From Verrucomicrobiales bacterium (GTDB lineage: Bacteria > Verrucomicrobiota > Verrucomicrobiia > Limisphaerales > J093), in NCBI GenBank assembly GCA_015075445.1, contig JABTUJ010000022.1, positions 62,001 to 126,000 of the forward strand: a DNA stretch of 64,000 nucleotides. Reading direction: 5' to 3'. The notes under the pieces are model-generated. The model was not told the DNA's origin. It made no database searches and was given only the letters and a program-made list of their open reading frames with translations. Made by a program: the position numbers and the translations under genes. How positions within the stretch are numbered: the stretch's first letter is position 1; the number at the start of each line of letters is the position of its first letter. Shown here one piece after another: positions 8,303 through 17,118 of the stretch.

Positions 8303-11020
8303 ATGGCCACCGACGCCCAGCTCACCCCGATGATGGCGCAGTACCGCCGGATCAAGAGCGAACTGCCTCCCGGCGCGCTGCTCCTCTTCCGTCTGGGTGA
8401 CTTCTACGAGCTCTTTTTCGAGGACGCCCAGACCGGTTCCCAGGCGCTCGGCCTCACCCTCACCCAGCGCAATGGCATCCCCATGTGCGGCCTCCCCTAC
8501 CACGCCGCCAGCGGCTACATCAGCCGCATGCTCCGCGCTGGACACAAGGTGGCCATCTGCGACCAACTCGAAGACCCCCGGCCCGGTAAACTCGTCAAAC
8601 GCGAAGTCACCCAGATCCTCAGCCCCGGCGCTCACTTCGACGAGCGCATGCTCGCCGCGGAACGGCCCAACTACCTCGCCGCTCTTTGCCGGGCCGGTTC
8701 CCGCCTGGGATTGGCCTGCGCGGACTTGACCACCGGCGTCTTCCTCGCCACCGAACCCGCTCACGAAGCCGCACTGCTCGCCGAACTCGAACGGCTCCGT
8801 CCCGCCGAACTGCTGCTCCCGGCCGAAGCCGCGGACCTGCGCCAACTGGTCCAGGGCACGGTCCGCGTCCTGGGCAGCTACGACGACTGGACCTTCGCTC
8901 CGGAAACCGCCCAGTTCACGCTGCGCGACCATTTCAAGACCGCCTCCCTCGACGGCTTCGGCCTGCGGGACCGGCCCGCTGCCCTGGGCGCCGCCGGCGC
9001 GCTCGTGCATTACCTCCTCAACCAGTTGCGGCGCGACCTCACCCACCTCACCCGCCTGCGATGCTATCAGCCGGCCGATTTCCTCGTGCTCGACCCCGCC
9101 ACGCTGCGCAATCTCGAAGTCCTCGAACCGCTCCGCCGCGACGCTCCCCGCGAAGCCTCCCTTTACGGCACACTCAACCGCACCGTCACCCCGATGGGCG
9201 CCCGGCGGCTGCGCGACTGGCTGTCCCAACCCCTCGCTGCCGTCGACCCCATCCACCGTCGCCAGGACGCGGTCGAGACCTGGCTGGTCGACCCCGCTGC
9301 ACTCGAGACCTTCCGCGGCCGGCTCAAGGAGGTGCGCGACCTCGAACGCACCCTCAGCCGCCTCAGCGTGGGCACCGGTAACGCCCGCGACCTCCTCGGC
9401 TTGCGCACGGGACTCGAACAGGTGCCCGCCCTCCGCCAACTCCTGCTCGCCCTCGCCACTCCGGCACGCACCGAACCCCAGCCCACCTTCCGCGATCTTG
9501 ACCCCCTACCGCCGTCCCCGAACCCCGCTGGTGCGGACGTTCCGTTTGCACCCCCGAACCCCGGTGGTGCGGGCGTCCCGCCTGCACCCTTGACCCCGGA
9601 CCCGCCCGTACCCTCCTCCCCGCCACTGCTCCTCGAACTCGCCGCCCAACTCCACGAGTGTCCCGACCTGACCGACCTCATCGCCCGCGCCATCGTCGAC
9701 GACCCGCCGCTCGCCCTCAAGGAGGGCGGCCTCATCCGCGACGGCTACGACGCCACGCTGGACGAACTGCGCCGCGGCGCGCGCGAGGGCAAAGACTGGA
9801 TCGCGGCCCTCCGGCAGCAGGAGATCGAGCGCACCGGCATTCAGTCGCTCAAGGTCGGCTTCAACTCCGTCTTCGGCTATTACCTCGAGGTCACCAAGGC
9901 CAACCTCGAGAAGGTGCCGGCCGATTACGTGCGCAAGCAGACCGTCTCCAACGGCGAGCGCTTCATCACGCCCGAGCTCAAGGCCATGGAATCGCGGATT
10001 CTCGGTGCCGAGGAACGCGCCATGAAGCTCGAGTACGAGCTCTTCCTCCGCGTCCGCGAAGCGGTGCTCGCCCGCCTCGCGGCCATCCAGGAAACCGCCC
10101 GCGCCCTGGGCGAACTGGATGTCCTCGCCGCGTTCGCCGACATCGCCCGGCTCCAGGGCTACTGCCGGCCGGAAGTGGGGGACGCGGGCCGGTTTGAGAT
10201 CCGGGACGGGCGCCATCCGGTCCTCGAGAAGACCCTGACCGAGCAACGGTTTGTGCCCAACGACACGACCCTCGCCGCGCGCATCGCTTCCTCACCCGCC
10301 GCTGGCGAAGCGTCCGTGTCCGGCGGACCCGCCCCGGCCCAGATCGCGTTGATCACCGGCCCGAACATGGCCGGCAAGAGCACCTACATCCGGCAGGTGG
10401 CCCTGCTCACCTTGCTGGCCCACACCGGCTCCTACCTGCCCGCGGCGGCCGCCCGCGTCGACCTCGTCGACCGCATCTTCACGCGCATCGGGGCCAGCGA
10501 CGACCTGACCCGCGGCCAGTCCACCTTCATGGTCGAGATGATCGAGACGGCCAATCTCCTGAACAACGCCACGGCCCGCAGCCTCATCATCCTCGATGAA
10601 GTCGGTCGCGGCACGAGCACCTTCGATGGCCTGAGCCTGGCCTGGAGCATCGTCGAGCATCTCCACCATCAGGTCGGGGCCAAGACCCTGTTCGCCACCC
10701 ATTACCACGAGCTGACCGAACTGGCCGGTCGCCTGCCGCGCGTGAAGAACTGGAACGTGGCCGTGCGCGAGTGGAACGACCAGATCATCTTCCTCCACAA
10801 GATCGTCGAGGGCGGCGCCGACCAGAGTTACGGGCTGCAGGTCGCCCGTCTGGCGGGCGTGCCGAAAGCGGTGATCGACCGGGCCAAAGTCATCCTCCGC
10901 AACCTCGAAGGTTCCGAGCTCACGCCTGAGGGGCGCTTGCGGCGGCCCACCCGGCCACGTCCCGAGCGCGCCAAGCTCCAGGCCCTCGACCCCCCCGCCC
11001 AACTGGATCTTTTTGGCTGA
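8303..11020 (+). CDS. mutS: DNA mismatch repair protein MutS
   Basis: 905 residues from the ATG at 8303; the open frame extends further upstream but overlaps the divergent gene. The mismatch-contacting F34-Y35-E36 lies in GDFYELF. The Walker A GPNMAGKST (about residues 685-693) and Walker B LIILDEVGRGTSTF (about 760) are intact, as is the signature ATHYHELTELA, so the ATPase and clamp functions should be present. MutS recognises base mismatches and recruits MutL. An unusual Pro/Gly/Ala-rich insert (about residues 400-440) in the lever/core region is encoded partly by two tandem palindromic repeat units (9516-9589). Another low-complexity insert (SSPAAGEASVSGG) precedes Walker A. No MutL gene is in the window. 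Confidence 0.96.
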   Translation: MATDAQLTPMMAQYRRIKSELPPGALLLFRLGDFYELFFEDAQTGSQALGLTLTQRNGIPMCGLPYHAASGYISRMLRAGHKVAICDQLEDPRPGKLVKREVTQILSPGAHFDERMLAAERPNYLAALCRAGSRLGLACADLTTGVFLATEPAHEAALLAELERLRPAELLLPAEAADLRQLVQGTVRVLGSYDDWTFAPETAQFTLRDHFKTASLDGFGLRDRPAALGAAGALVHYLLNQLRRDLTHLTRLRCYQPADFLVLDPATLRNLEVLEPLRRDAPREASLYGTLNRTVTPMGARRLRDWLSQPLAAVDPIHRRQDAVETWLVDPAALETFRGRLKEVRDLERTLSRLSVGTGNARDLLGLRTGLEQVPALRQLLLALATPARTEPQPTFRDLDPLPPSPNPAGADVPFAPPNPGGAGVPPAPLTPDPPVPSSPPLLLELAAQLHECPDLTDLIARAIVDDPPLALKEGGLIRDGYDATLDELRRGAREGKDWIAALRQQEIERTGIQSLKVGFNSVFGYYLEVTKANLEKVPADYVRKQTVSNGERFITPELKAMESRILGAEERAMKLEYELFLRVREAVLARLAAIQETARALGELDVLAAFADIARLQGYCRPEVGDAGRFEIRDGRHPVLEKTLTEQRFVPNDTTLAARIASSPAAGEASVSGGPAPAQIALITGPNMAGKSTYIRQVALLTLLAHTGSYLPAAAARVDLVDRIFTRIGASDDLTRGQSTFMVEMIETANLLNNATARSLIILDEVGRGTSTFDGLSLAWSIVEHLHHQVGAKTLFATHYHELTELAGRLPRVKNWNVAVREWNDQIIFLHKIVEGGADQSYGLQVARLAGVPKAVIDRAKVILRNLEGSELTPEGRLRRPTRPRPERAKLQALDPPAQLDLFG
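9516..9589. repeat. Two tandem palindromic repeat units inside mutS
   Basis: Two ~37-base units of the form CCCCGAACCCCGGTGGTGCG...CCTGCACC follow each other, sharing the core of the elements at 2098 and 6837. They are in frame in mutS and encode NPAGADVPFAPP and NPGGAGVPPAPL. The units look like inserted dispersed-repeat copies tolerated in a flexible part of the protein. Confidence 0.65.
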
Positions 11021-11216
11021 CGCACTCCAGACGCTTCGCGAGCTCCACCGTGTCCGGCACGCGCCACGCGTTTGGAGTGCGCGGTCTTCCAGCAGCGCTT
11101 TTCGTTCGCCCGCACCACCCCTGGCCCCACCGGTTTCGTGGTTCCCTGCGCAGATCGGACCGGCACCCGCCACACTTGAGGCGCTCCCCGATCCCCGGGC
11201 AGATTTGGCTTCCGTC

Positions 11217-11924
11217 TCAGGACCCGTTGCTGACGATCTGACCGTCCAGCAGATCCAGGACACGGGGGGCGCGCGCCGCGACGTGCGCGTCATGGGTCGC
11301 CAGCACCAGCGTCATTCCCCGCTCGGCCTGCAGCGCGCAGAGGAGATCGATGATCTCGCTGCCGGTGTGGGAATCGAGGTTCCCCGTCGGCTCGTCCGCC
11401 AACAGCAGGATCGGATCGTTGATCAGCGCCCGGGCGATGGCGACGCGTTGCTGTTCGCCCCCCGAAAGCTCGACTGGGCGATGATGCAGGCGGTGGGCCA
11501 ACCCCACGCGCCCGAGGAGATCGCGGGCCCGCGCTTCGGCGATGGCAACCGGCACCCGGGCCATCCGCGCCGGAAGACAGACGTTCTCGATGGCTTCGAG
11601 GTCCGGCAGCAGATGGTACGCCTGGAACACGAACCCGACCTTCCGGTTGCGAAACCCTGCCAGCGCGCGGGCGGAGAGGGCGCCGAGACGCTGGCCAGTG
11701 AACTCGATCTCCCCGCGGCTGGGGGTGTCGAGTCCCCCCAGGATGTGGAGCAGGGTGCTCTTGCCCGCACCGGAGGCGCCGCGGAGGGCGGTGAAGCTGC
11801 CGGCGTGGATCGTGAGGTTCACACCGCGGAGCACCTCGACGGCCCGCTGTTCGAGCGGGTAGCTCTTGTGCACGTCGCGCGCGACGAGCAGCGGCGGACC
11901 GGCGGCAGGGGTCGCGTCACTCAT
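11217..11924 (-). CDS. lolD: Lipoprotein-release ABC transporter ATPase (LolD family)
   Basis: 235 residues. The Walker A GASGAGKST spans residues 49-57, the signature LSGGEQQRVAIARAL lies near 150, Walker B LLLADEPTGNLD follows and the H-loop is in ATHDAH. This is the MacB/LolD subfamily, which powers extraction of lipoproteins from the inner membrane or extrusion through a FtsX-type permease. Its start overlaps the end of the permease gene by the last few bases, indicating translational coupling. About 200 bases separate its end from mutS, and that gap holds no evident gene. Confidence 0.92.
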   Translation of the reverse strand: MSDATPAAGPPLLVARDVHKSYPLEQRAVEVLRGVNLTIHAGSFTALRGASGAGKSTLLHILGGLDTPSRGEIEFTGQRLGALSARALAGFRNRKVGFVFQAYHLLPDLEAIENVCLPARMARVPVAIAEARARDLLGRVGLAHRLHHRPVELSGGEQQRVAIARALINDPILLLADEPTGNLDSHTGSEIIDLLCALQAERGMTLVLATHDAHVAARAPRVLDLLDGQIVSNGS

Positions 11925-13191
11925 GGCGGAGGGCCTCGACGGGTTTGAGCCGGCCGGCGTGCCAGGCGGGAATGAGGCCGCCGAGGAGGCACATCGCGAG
12001 AGACACCCCGGCGATCACCAGAACGTCGCCGGGAATGATCAGCGCGGGCAGTTCATAGAAGTGATAGATGTCCGCCGGGAACAACTCGAAGCCGGTCCAG
12101 CGCCGCATGAAGAGCAGAAACGCGTTGCGGTACGTCACGCCGAGCACACCGAGCCCGAAGCCGGCCGTGACGCCGAGCACACCGACGACCAGGCTTTGGC
12201 CCAGGAAGATGGCCATGATCTGCCCGCTGGTGGCGCCGAGGGCCTTGAGCGTGCCAATCTCCCGGGTCTTCTGGACCACGAACGTGATCAGGCCACTGCA
12301 GATGCCGAATGCTGCCACCAGCGTGATGAAGAAAAGCAGGTAGTACATCAGGTTCTTCTCCACCATCACCGACTCGAGGAACGACGCGTGTTCCTCGTAC
12401 CACGTCGTGATCTGGTAGCCGCCCCCGAGCGTGGCGATCAGTTCGGCGGCGACCTCCCCGGCGCGGGCCGGGTCGTCGAGGGCCAGGATCAGCCCGTGCA
12501 CGGAGTTCTCCATCGCGAACAGGTCCTGGGCATTCGCCAGCGAACAGACCACCAGCAGTGCGTCCAGGTCATAGAATCCAACGCTGAACACGCCGTTCAC
12601 GGTGAAATCGTCCGCCAGCGGCACCTCCTCGCTGCCCGCCTCGCGGCTCTGCTGCCAGCGATCGAACTGGCTCACCGCGTAGATGGCCACGGGATCGCCC
12701 ACGCGTAACCCCAGCTTGAGCGCCAGGTTTTCGCCCACGAGAAACGTGTAGCCGGCGAGGTCGTTCGTGCCGGCCCGCACGCTGGCGAGCAACGTGCGGA
12801 CCGGCGGGACTTGCGAATGCGGATCCACCCCGAGCACCGAGGGCACGTGGAAGGCGGGGCTGCCCTCGGCCGGTTGGGTCTTGAGCAGGACCGGCCCACC
12901 GACGTAAGGCGTCACGCCCCGGACCGAGCGGTGTTGCGCCACGGTGGCCATGAGAGGCTCGTAATCGGTCAGCAGGCCGTCGCGGGCTTCGAGGCGGAGA
13001 TGGGCGGTGTAGGCGGCGAGTTTGCCGCGCAGTTGCTGGTCAAAACCGCTCATCACCGCGATGACGATGATGAGGACCGCCACCCCGAGCATGACCCCGA
13101 TCACCGAGATCAGGGTGATGACCGACACGAGCCGGCGCTTGGGGCGCAGGTAACGCAGGGCCAGCGTCAGCTCGAACGGCAGGCGTGACAT
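11917..13191 (-). CDS. Lipoprotein-release ABC transporter permease (LolC/LolE family)
   Basis: 424 residues starting at 13191. MSRLPFELTLALRYLRPKRR is the typical cytoplasmic lead of LolC/E permeases. A first membrane helix (VSVITLISVIGVMLGVAVLI, about 22-41) is followed by a ~220-residue periplasmic MacB-PCD-like domain. Three C-terminal helices carry the FtsX motif (VQKTREIGTLKALGATSGQI). With the downstream LolD ATPase it forms an inner-membrane complex that moves outer-membrane lipoproteins to LolA. The gene is first in the two-gene operon. Only one permease is present, as in many non-gammaproteobacterial Lol systems, so C versus E cannot be assigned. Confidence 0.9.
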   Translation of the reverse strand: MSRLPFELTLALRYLRPKRRLVSVITLISVIGVMLGVAVLIIVIAVMSGFDQQLRGKLAAYTAHLRLEARDGLLTDYEPLMATVAQHRSVRGVTPYVGGPVLLKTQPAEGSPAFHVPSVLGVDPHSQVPPVRTLLASVRAGTNDLAGYTFLVGENLALKLGLRVGDPVAIYAVSQFDRWQQSREAGSEEVPLADDFTVNGVFSVGFYDLDALLVVCSLANAQDLFAMENSVHGLILALDDPARAGEVAAELIATLGGGYQITTWYEEHASFLESVMVEKNLMYYLLFFITLVAAFGICSGLITFVVQKTREIGTLKALGATSGQIMAIFLGQSLVVGVLGVTAGFGLGVLGVTYRNAFLLFMRRWTGFELFPADIYHFYELPALIIPGDVLVIAGVSLAMCLLGGLIPAWHAGRLKPVEALRHE

Positions 13192-13316
13192 CGGCTCGGC
13201 AGGCTAAGAGTGGCCCCCCGGGGTGTCAACCAGCCGACACCAGCCGACACCGCACCCTGGCATGGCCATTGATGTCGCTTGACAAGACCGGTGCCCCGCA
13301 GACTGTGGGGTCGCGG

Positions 13317-13337
13317 ACCCGCCCGACACGGGCGGGT
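13317..13337. promoter_or_regulatory. Compact GC hairpin upstream of the PEP-CTERM gene
   Basis: ACCCGCCCG, a three-base loop and CGGGCGGGT form a perfect 9-bp stem 18 bases before the start codon. A TTGACA box at 13279-13284 could be a -35 element, but no convincing -10 follows. The hairpin may be a leader structure limiting translation, or just a palindrome. Confidence 0.35.
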
Positions 13338-13355
13338 TCGACGGTGTAACCGCTT

Positions 13356-13886
13356 ATGAGAGCCTTACTGTTTGCCTGTCTCCTCGGGGGTGCTGCGGGC
13401 GTCGCGCTGGGGCAAGGTCAGTTCAACTTCGGCAACCGGGTCACGGCGGCCGGGATTGACGCGCCGTTCTATCTGCCTGGCAGTGTCACCAAGCTGGAAG
13501 GTCCCGCCTATCTGGCCCAGGCCTACCTGGGGTTGGAAGCGGGAAGCCTGACCCCGGTGGGGCCGGTCCTGCCGTTTCGCACCGGTGCCGCCGCGGGCTA
13601 CATCACCTCCACATCCGTCACGGTCGGTGGGATTCCGGGCGGAACAACCGTGTTCGTCCAGATGCGCGCGTGGGAGGCGGCCAAGGGAGGGATCTACGAA
13701 GCCGCCGTGGCGGCCGGCGGGATCTACGGCGCCAGCGCGCCGCTGTCGCTGACGTTGAGCGAACCTCCCGGGGTCCCGACGGACATGGTCGGCCTGCAGC
13801 CGTTCGCCCTGATCCCGGAGCCGACGACCCTCACGCTGGCCGTCCTCGGCGCCGCTGCGTTGCTGGGTCGACGTCGGGGAACCTGA
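13356..13886 (+). CDS. PEP-CTERM sorted secreted protein
   Basis: 176 residues. An N-terminal Sec signal (MRALLFACLLGGAAGVALGQ) is followed by a beta-rich, Gly/Ala-rich body without recognised catalytic motifs. The C-terminus is a textbook PEP-CTERM tail: PEP followed by a hydrophobic helix (TTLTLAVLGAAALLG) and RRRGT. Such tails are recognised by exosortase, so the protein is probably exported, cleaved and anchored or released as part of extracellular matrix. No exosortase gene is in the window. It is a single-gene unit between the lol operon (divergent) and the DHH gene. Confidence 0.9.
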   Translation: MRALLFACLLGGAAGVALGQGQFNFGNRVTAAGIDAPFYLPGSVTKLEGPAYLAQAYLGLEAGSLTPVGPVLPFRTGAAAGYITSTSVTVGGIPGGTTVFVQMRAWEAAKGGIYEAAVAAGGIYGASAPLSLTLSEPPGVPTDMVGLQPFALIPEPTTLTLAVLGAAALLGRRRGT

Positions 13887-14014
13887 GACCGGTCACCCCC
13901 CACCGGCAGGATTCGCTCCTGCCGGGAAGCCGCGCCGCCTCAGCATTTTCAGCGCGCGACCGACCGCACTGCTCGCTGGTCATGGCGTCCCGTCCCGCGT
14001 AGGCTGCGCCTCCC

Positions 14015-14944
14015 ATGACGGAGTTGCCGCAACCGGAAGTCATCTGTGTCCACGAGAGTGATCTCGACGGTTTGGTGTCGGGCCTGCTCCTGCAGCGCCT
14101 GGCGCGTCACCGCTTCGGGGTGGAAGTGCCCCTGGAGAGCTATCACAACCACCACTGGCGCCAGCGCGCCATGCGCGAGAAATGCGCCTGGGTGGCGGAC
14201 TTCACGTTCGACGCACGACTCGACCGCCCCCAGTGGGTGATCCTGGATCATCATCCGACGGAGACCCGCCCGATGCGGGCGCGTCTGATCCACGATCTCA
14301 CCAAGTCCGCTGGCCGCCTGTGCTACGATCTGTGCCTCGAGGCGGGCCTGGGCAGTCCCACCCTCGACCGGATCGTGCACCTGAACGACGTCGCGGACTT
14401 GTTCCTGCTGGACGACCCCGACTTCGCCCTGGCCTGCGACTACGCGAACCTGGTCAAGACCTACCAGTTCTGGAACCTCCACGCGGTGATCCGTGGCGAA
14501 CTCGAGCGTCTGCTCGGGCACGCCCTGCTCGAGGTGATGGCGGTCAAGCGGCGCGTCGAGGACCCGCTGGGTTTCGAGTGGAGCCGGGACAACATCCGGC
14601 CGCTGAGCCCGGAGGTGGGCTACGTCAGCACGGTGGTCGGGAATGTGAACCTGATTGTGCACCGCCTGCTTGAGGAACGGGCCGCCCCGCAGCCGGTCTT
14701 GCTCACCCTGTTCCGGAAGGGGAACGGGACCATCATCGCCAGCCTCCGCAGCCACGGGGGCGAGGCCCTCAAGGTGGCCGGGCGCCTCCAAGGCGGCGGA
14801 CACCCCAACGCCGCGGGAGCGACTCTGCCGCGGTCGGTCCAGCGGATCGACGACGCCCTCGTCTATCTCCGTCAGGCTTTGAACCCGACCCCCGTCCCGG
14901 AAGGCCCGCTCAACACGCTTGACCGTCTCTTCACCGAGCCGTGA
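14015..14944 (+). CDS. DHH-family phosphoesterase
   Basis: 309 residues from the ATG at 14015. Metal-binding motifs of the DHH superfamily are visible: HESDLDG (about residues 13-19), DHHP (about 78-81), HLNDVAD (about 125) and the C-terminal DHHA1 motif GGGHPNAAGA. Members hydrolyse phosphodiester bonds in oligonucleotides (NrnA-type nanoRNases) or cyclic dinucleotides, or act as RecJ-like exonucleases. This size and the lack of extra domains favour an NrnA-like or related hydrolase, but the substrate cannot be fixed from sequence. It stands alone, upstream of a tRNA gene. Confidence 0.85.
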   Translation: MTELPQPEVICVHESDLDGLVSGLLLQRLARHRFGVEVPLESYHNHHWRQRAMREKCAWVADFTFDARLDRPQWVILDHHPTETRPMRARLIHDLTKSAGRLCYDLCLEAGLGSPTLDRIVHLNDVADLFLLDDPDFALACDYANLVKTYQFWNLHAVIRGELERLLGHALLEVMAVKRRVEDPLGFEWSRDNIRPLSPEVGYVSTVVGNVNLIVHRLLEERAAPQPVLLTLFRKGNGTIIASLRSHGGEALKVAGRLQGGGHPNAAGATLPRSVQRIDDALVYLRQALNPTPVPEGPLNTLDRLFTEP

Positions 14945-15022
14945 GTCGAAGCCCCGACCTCGAATCTTTCGCTTGCGGCCATCGATGACCTTCTCGAAAC
15001 TCGGCCCGTCGTAGTCACGGTA

Positions 15023-15109
15023 GCCGGCGTGGCGGAATCGGCAGACGCGCCAGACTCAAAATCTGGTACTCGCGAGAGTGTGTGGGTTCGACCCCCTCCG
15101 CCGGCACCA
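15023..15109 (+). tRNA. tRNA-Leu, anticodon CAA
   Basis: The acceptor arms GCCGGCG (15023-15029) and CGCCGGC (15099-15105) pair perfectly, followed by discriminator A and an encoded CCA. The anticodon stem CCAGA/TCTGG closes the loop CTCAAAA, giving anticodon CAA (reads UUG). The TACTCGCGAGAGT stretch is the long variable arm of a class II tRNA, consistent with leucine. The T loop GGTTCGACC is present. Confidence 0.97.
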
Positions 15110-15178
15110 CTTCCTTCATCCCTCACCTTCGCCCACGGACAGGTTGACGGAGCCGCAGCACCGGCGTATCTGGATGGC

Positions 15179-15973
15179 GTGGGCACGGATCGCGAAACAG
15201 AACGCCGAACCCCCGTCGCGGCACCCCCAGCCGTCGCCGTCGCGGTCGGATTCACCCTGATCGAATTGCTGGTGGTGATTGCGATCATCGCCATCCTGGC
15301 CGGCATGCTCCTCCCGGCGCTGGCCCGCGCGAAGGAGAAGGGGCGCCAGACGGTCTGTCACTCGAACATGCGGCAGATCGGGTTGGGGGTGATGATGTAC
15401 GCCGACGATCACCGGGGTTACCTGCCGTACGGCTACGCCTACACCTGGCCCGGCCAGCAGCAGCTCTGGTGGTGGCAGGATCTCTGCCGGCCTTACATCA
15501 ACAGCGAGCCCGTCTACAACTGCCCCAGCGCCCGGCCTCACGCGCAATGGACCGATCGGCGTCCGCCCGGGACCCCCAACCCGCTCATCAAGGATTACGT
15601 CTGCAACGCCCAGGGCGGCGCCTACCCCGAAAGCGGCAAGCCCAACTGGGTGAATGCCAACGGGCCCTTCATCAACAATTGGGAAAACCCCAGCCGGTTG
15701 CTCTCCGAGATCGAGGATACCGCGGGCACCATCGCCATCTGCGACGGCGCCACCAACGTGTTCGAGATCTGGCGGCTGGAACAGGTCGACGCGTGGTACA
15801 ACGCCGGCTTCGGCCCCGCCTTCTTCGGCAACAGCGCGAGCTCCCAGAACCCGACCGGCGGGCACGTCGCCAAACGGCACGGCGCGGGCTTCAACGCCTC
15901 CTTCTGCGATGGCCACGCCGAGTTCGTAAAGAAGTCCCGCCTCGGCATGTGGACCAACCGGGCCGGCGATTGA
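15179..15973 (+). CDS. Prepilin-like secreted protein (type II pseudopilin leader, verrucomicrobial type)
   Basis: 264 residues from the GTG at 15179, the best in-frame start downstream of the tRNA. The leader GFTLIELLVVIAIIAILAG carries the prepilin peptidase site (G before FTLIE) and the single hydrophobic helix. LLPALARAKEKGRQTVCHSN and IGLGVMMYADDHRGYLP then match the large family of prepilin-like proteins in Verrucomicrobiota and Planctomycetota (related to DUF1559). The conserved C-terminal block NASFCDGHAEFVKKS is present. These proteins are probably processed by a PilD-like peptidase and sit in the envelope, but their job is not known. Many near-identical paralogues per genome are usual. 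Confidence 0.88.
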   Translation: MGTDRETERRTPVAAPPAVAVAVGFTLIELLVVIAIIAILAGMLLPALARAKEKGRQTVCHSNMRQIGLGVMMYADDHRGYLPYGYAYTWPGQQQLWWWQDLCRPYINSEPVYNCPSARPHAQWTDRRPPGTPNPLIKDYVCNAQGGAYPESGKPNWVNANGPFINNWENPSRLLSEIEDTAGTIAICDGATNVFEIWRLEQVDAWYNAGFGPAFFGNSASSQNPTGGHVAKRHGAGFNASFCDGHAEFVKKSRLGMWTNRAGD

Positions 15974-15991
15974 GCGCCGGCACGGCGGCCA

Positions 15992-17111
15992 TCAAGGCTT
16001 CGCGTCGCTGCCAGGTTTGAGACGCTGGATTTCGTCGAACAAACGCAGGAAACACCGGGCGGCAGTGAGTTCACCCTGCTTGTAGTCCGCGCTTTCCTTG
16101 TGGCCGCGGAGGTCGCGCAGGAACGGGCCGGGGTCGGACCACACCGTTTGCAGCATGCCGCGAAAGCGGGGTTTCATCGCGGTCGCGGACTGTTCGCGGA
16201 AACGAAGCTGGTCATGCAACTGGCGAACGGCGGCCTCGGGATTGCGCCAGGGACAGGTCAGCACCCGGAAGCCTTTCATGGCGAAATAGACGGGCGTCGG
16301 GTCGGGCCGTTCATAGTGCCAGTCGCAGATGACCACGTCCTGGGGAATGAGGTCCACGGCGCGATGGGTGTCGTTGAAGCTGGCTTCCCACTCGCCCAGG
16401 CCTGTCGTGCGGCCGTCCAGCAGTCGGTCGCCCCAGATCCAAAGTTCACGTTGGCGCGTCTGCAGGTGGGCGTGGATCCGCTTCACCTCGCCGGCAAACA
16501 GCTCGGACTTGTCCTTGCCGCCGCACCGCGGGCAACGGGCTTCGCCGAGATAAAACACCTCGTCCATGCCGGCGTGGAAGGCGTCGGCCTCGAACGCGTC
16601 GCAGATTTCGTCCACGAGCGGGAGGACGACCTCGTGGACGCGCGGGTGCAGCGGGCAATAGCTGCGGCAGTAAAGGCCGTCCGGGTTGGGCCAAGTGTAG
16701 GTCTCGGGCGTCTTCACCCAGGGCGTCTCGTCGAACTCCGGGTAGACCTGCAGGAGCTTGCCGGTGGAGCGCTGCCAGGATTGGTGGCCCAACAGGTTGA
16801 TTTGCGGGATGAGACGGATGCCGTGGGCGGCACGCCTCCACCAACTGCTTCACGTCGGCAAGCGACAAGCCCCGGGGATTCGCGAGCTCGGGGCGGCTCC
16901 GGTATTGGTAGTTGTAGTCCACCCGGAGGATGAGGGTGTTGACGGTGCGAGGGGCGAGTTCGTCGTGGATGAAGCGGACGAACGTGTCGACCTGCGTCGG
17001 GCCAGGGGCGCCGATGCACAAGCCGCGCACCGGCAGCCAGGCGTCCAGCGTGTTCTGCGCGGCGGCGCTCAGCACCAGGAACGGGAGGAGGAAAGCGGGG
17101 AGAGGTTTCAT
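15992..17111 (-). pseudogene. Secreted GH20-like glycosidase, one apparent frameshift
   Basis: The N-terminal part (from ATG 17111, signal MKPLPAFLLPFLVLSAAAQ) and the C-terminal part (to 15992) are in different frames. Joining them near 16838, by removing one base or adding two within TGCCGCCCACGG, gives a continuous protein of about 372 residues reading VEACR then HGIRLIPQINLLGHQSWQRS. The joined protein has a TIM-barrel with HAGMDEVFYLGE, the Asp-Glu pair of the GH20 hexosaminidase family, and a following RCPRCGG. It is shorter than classical GH20 and may act on a different glycan. The break may be an assembly error. The gene is 7 bases after the glutamine synthetase stop on the same strand, so the two are probably co-transcribed. 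Confidence 0.7.
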
Positions 17112-17118
17112 GGGGAGG

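Noticed and set aside
11041..11216. Possible dispersed repeat (CGTTTGGAGTGCGCGG) between mutS and lolD
   Set aside because: Only one copy in the window; cannot be shown to be repeated here.
13279..13310. TTGACA box as a sigma-70 promoter for the PEP-CTERM gene
   Set aside because: No convincing -10 hexamer at 16-18 bases.
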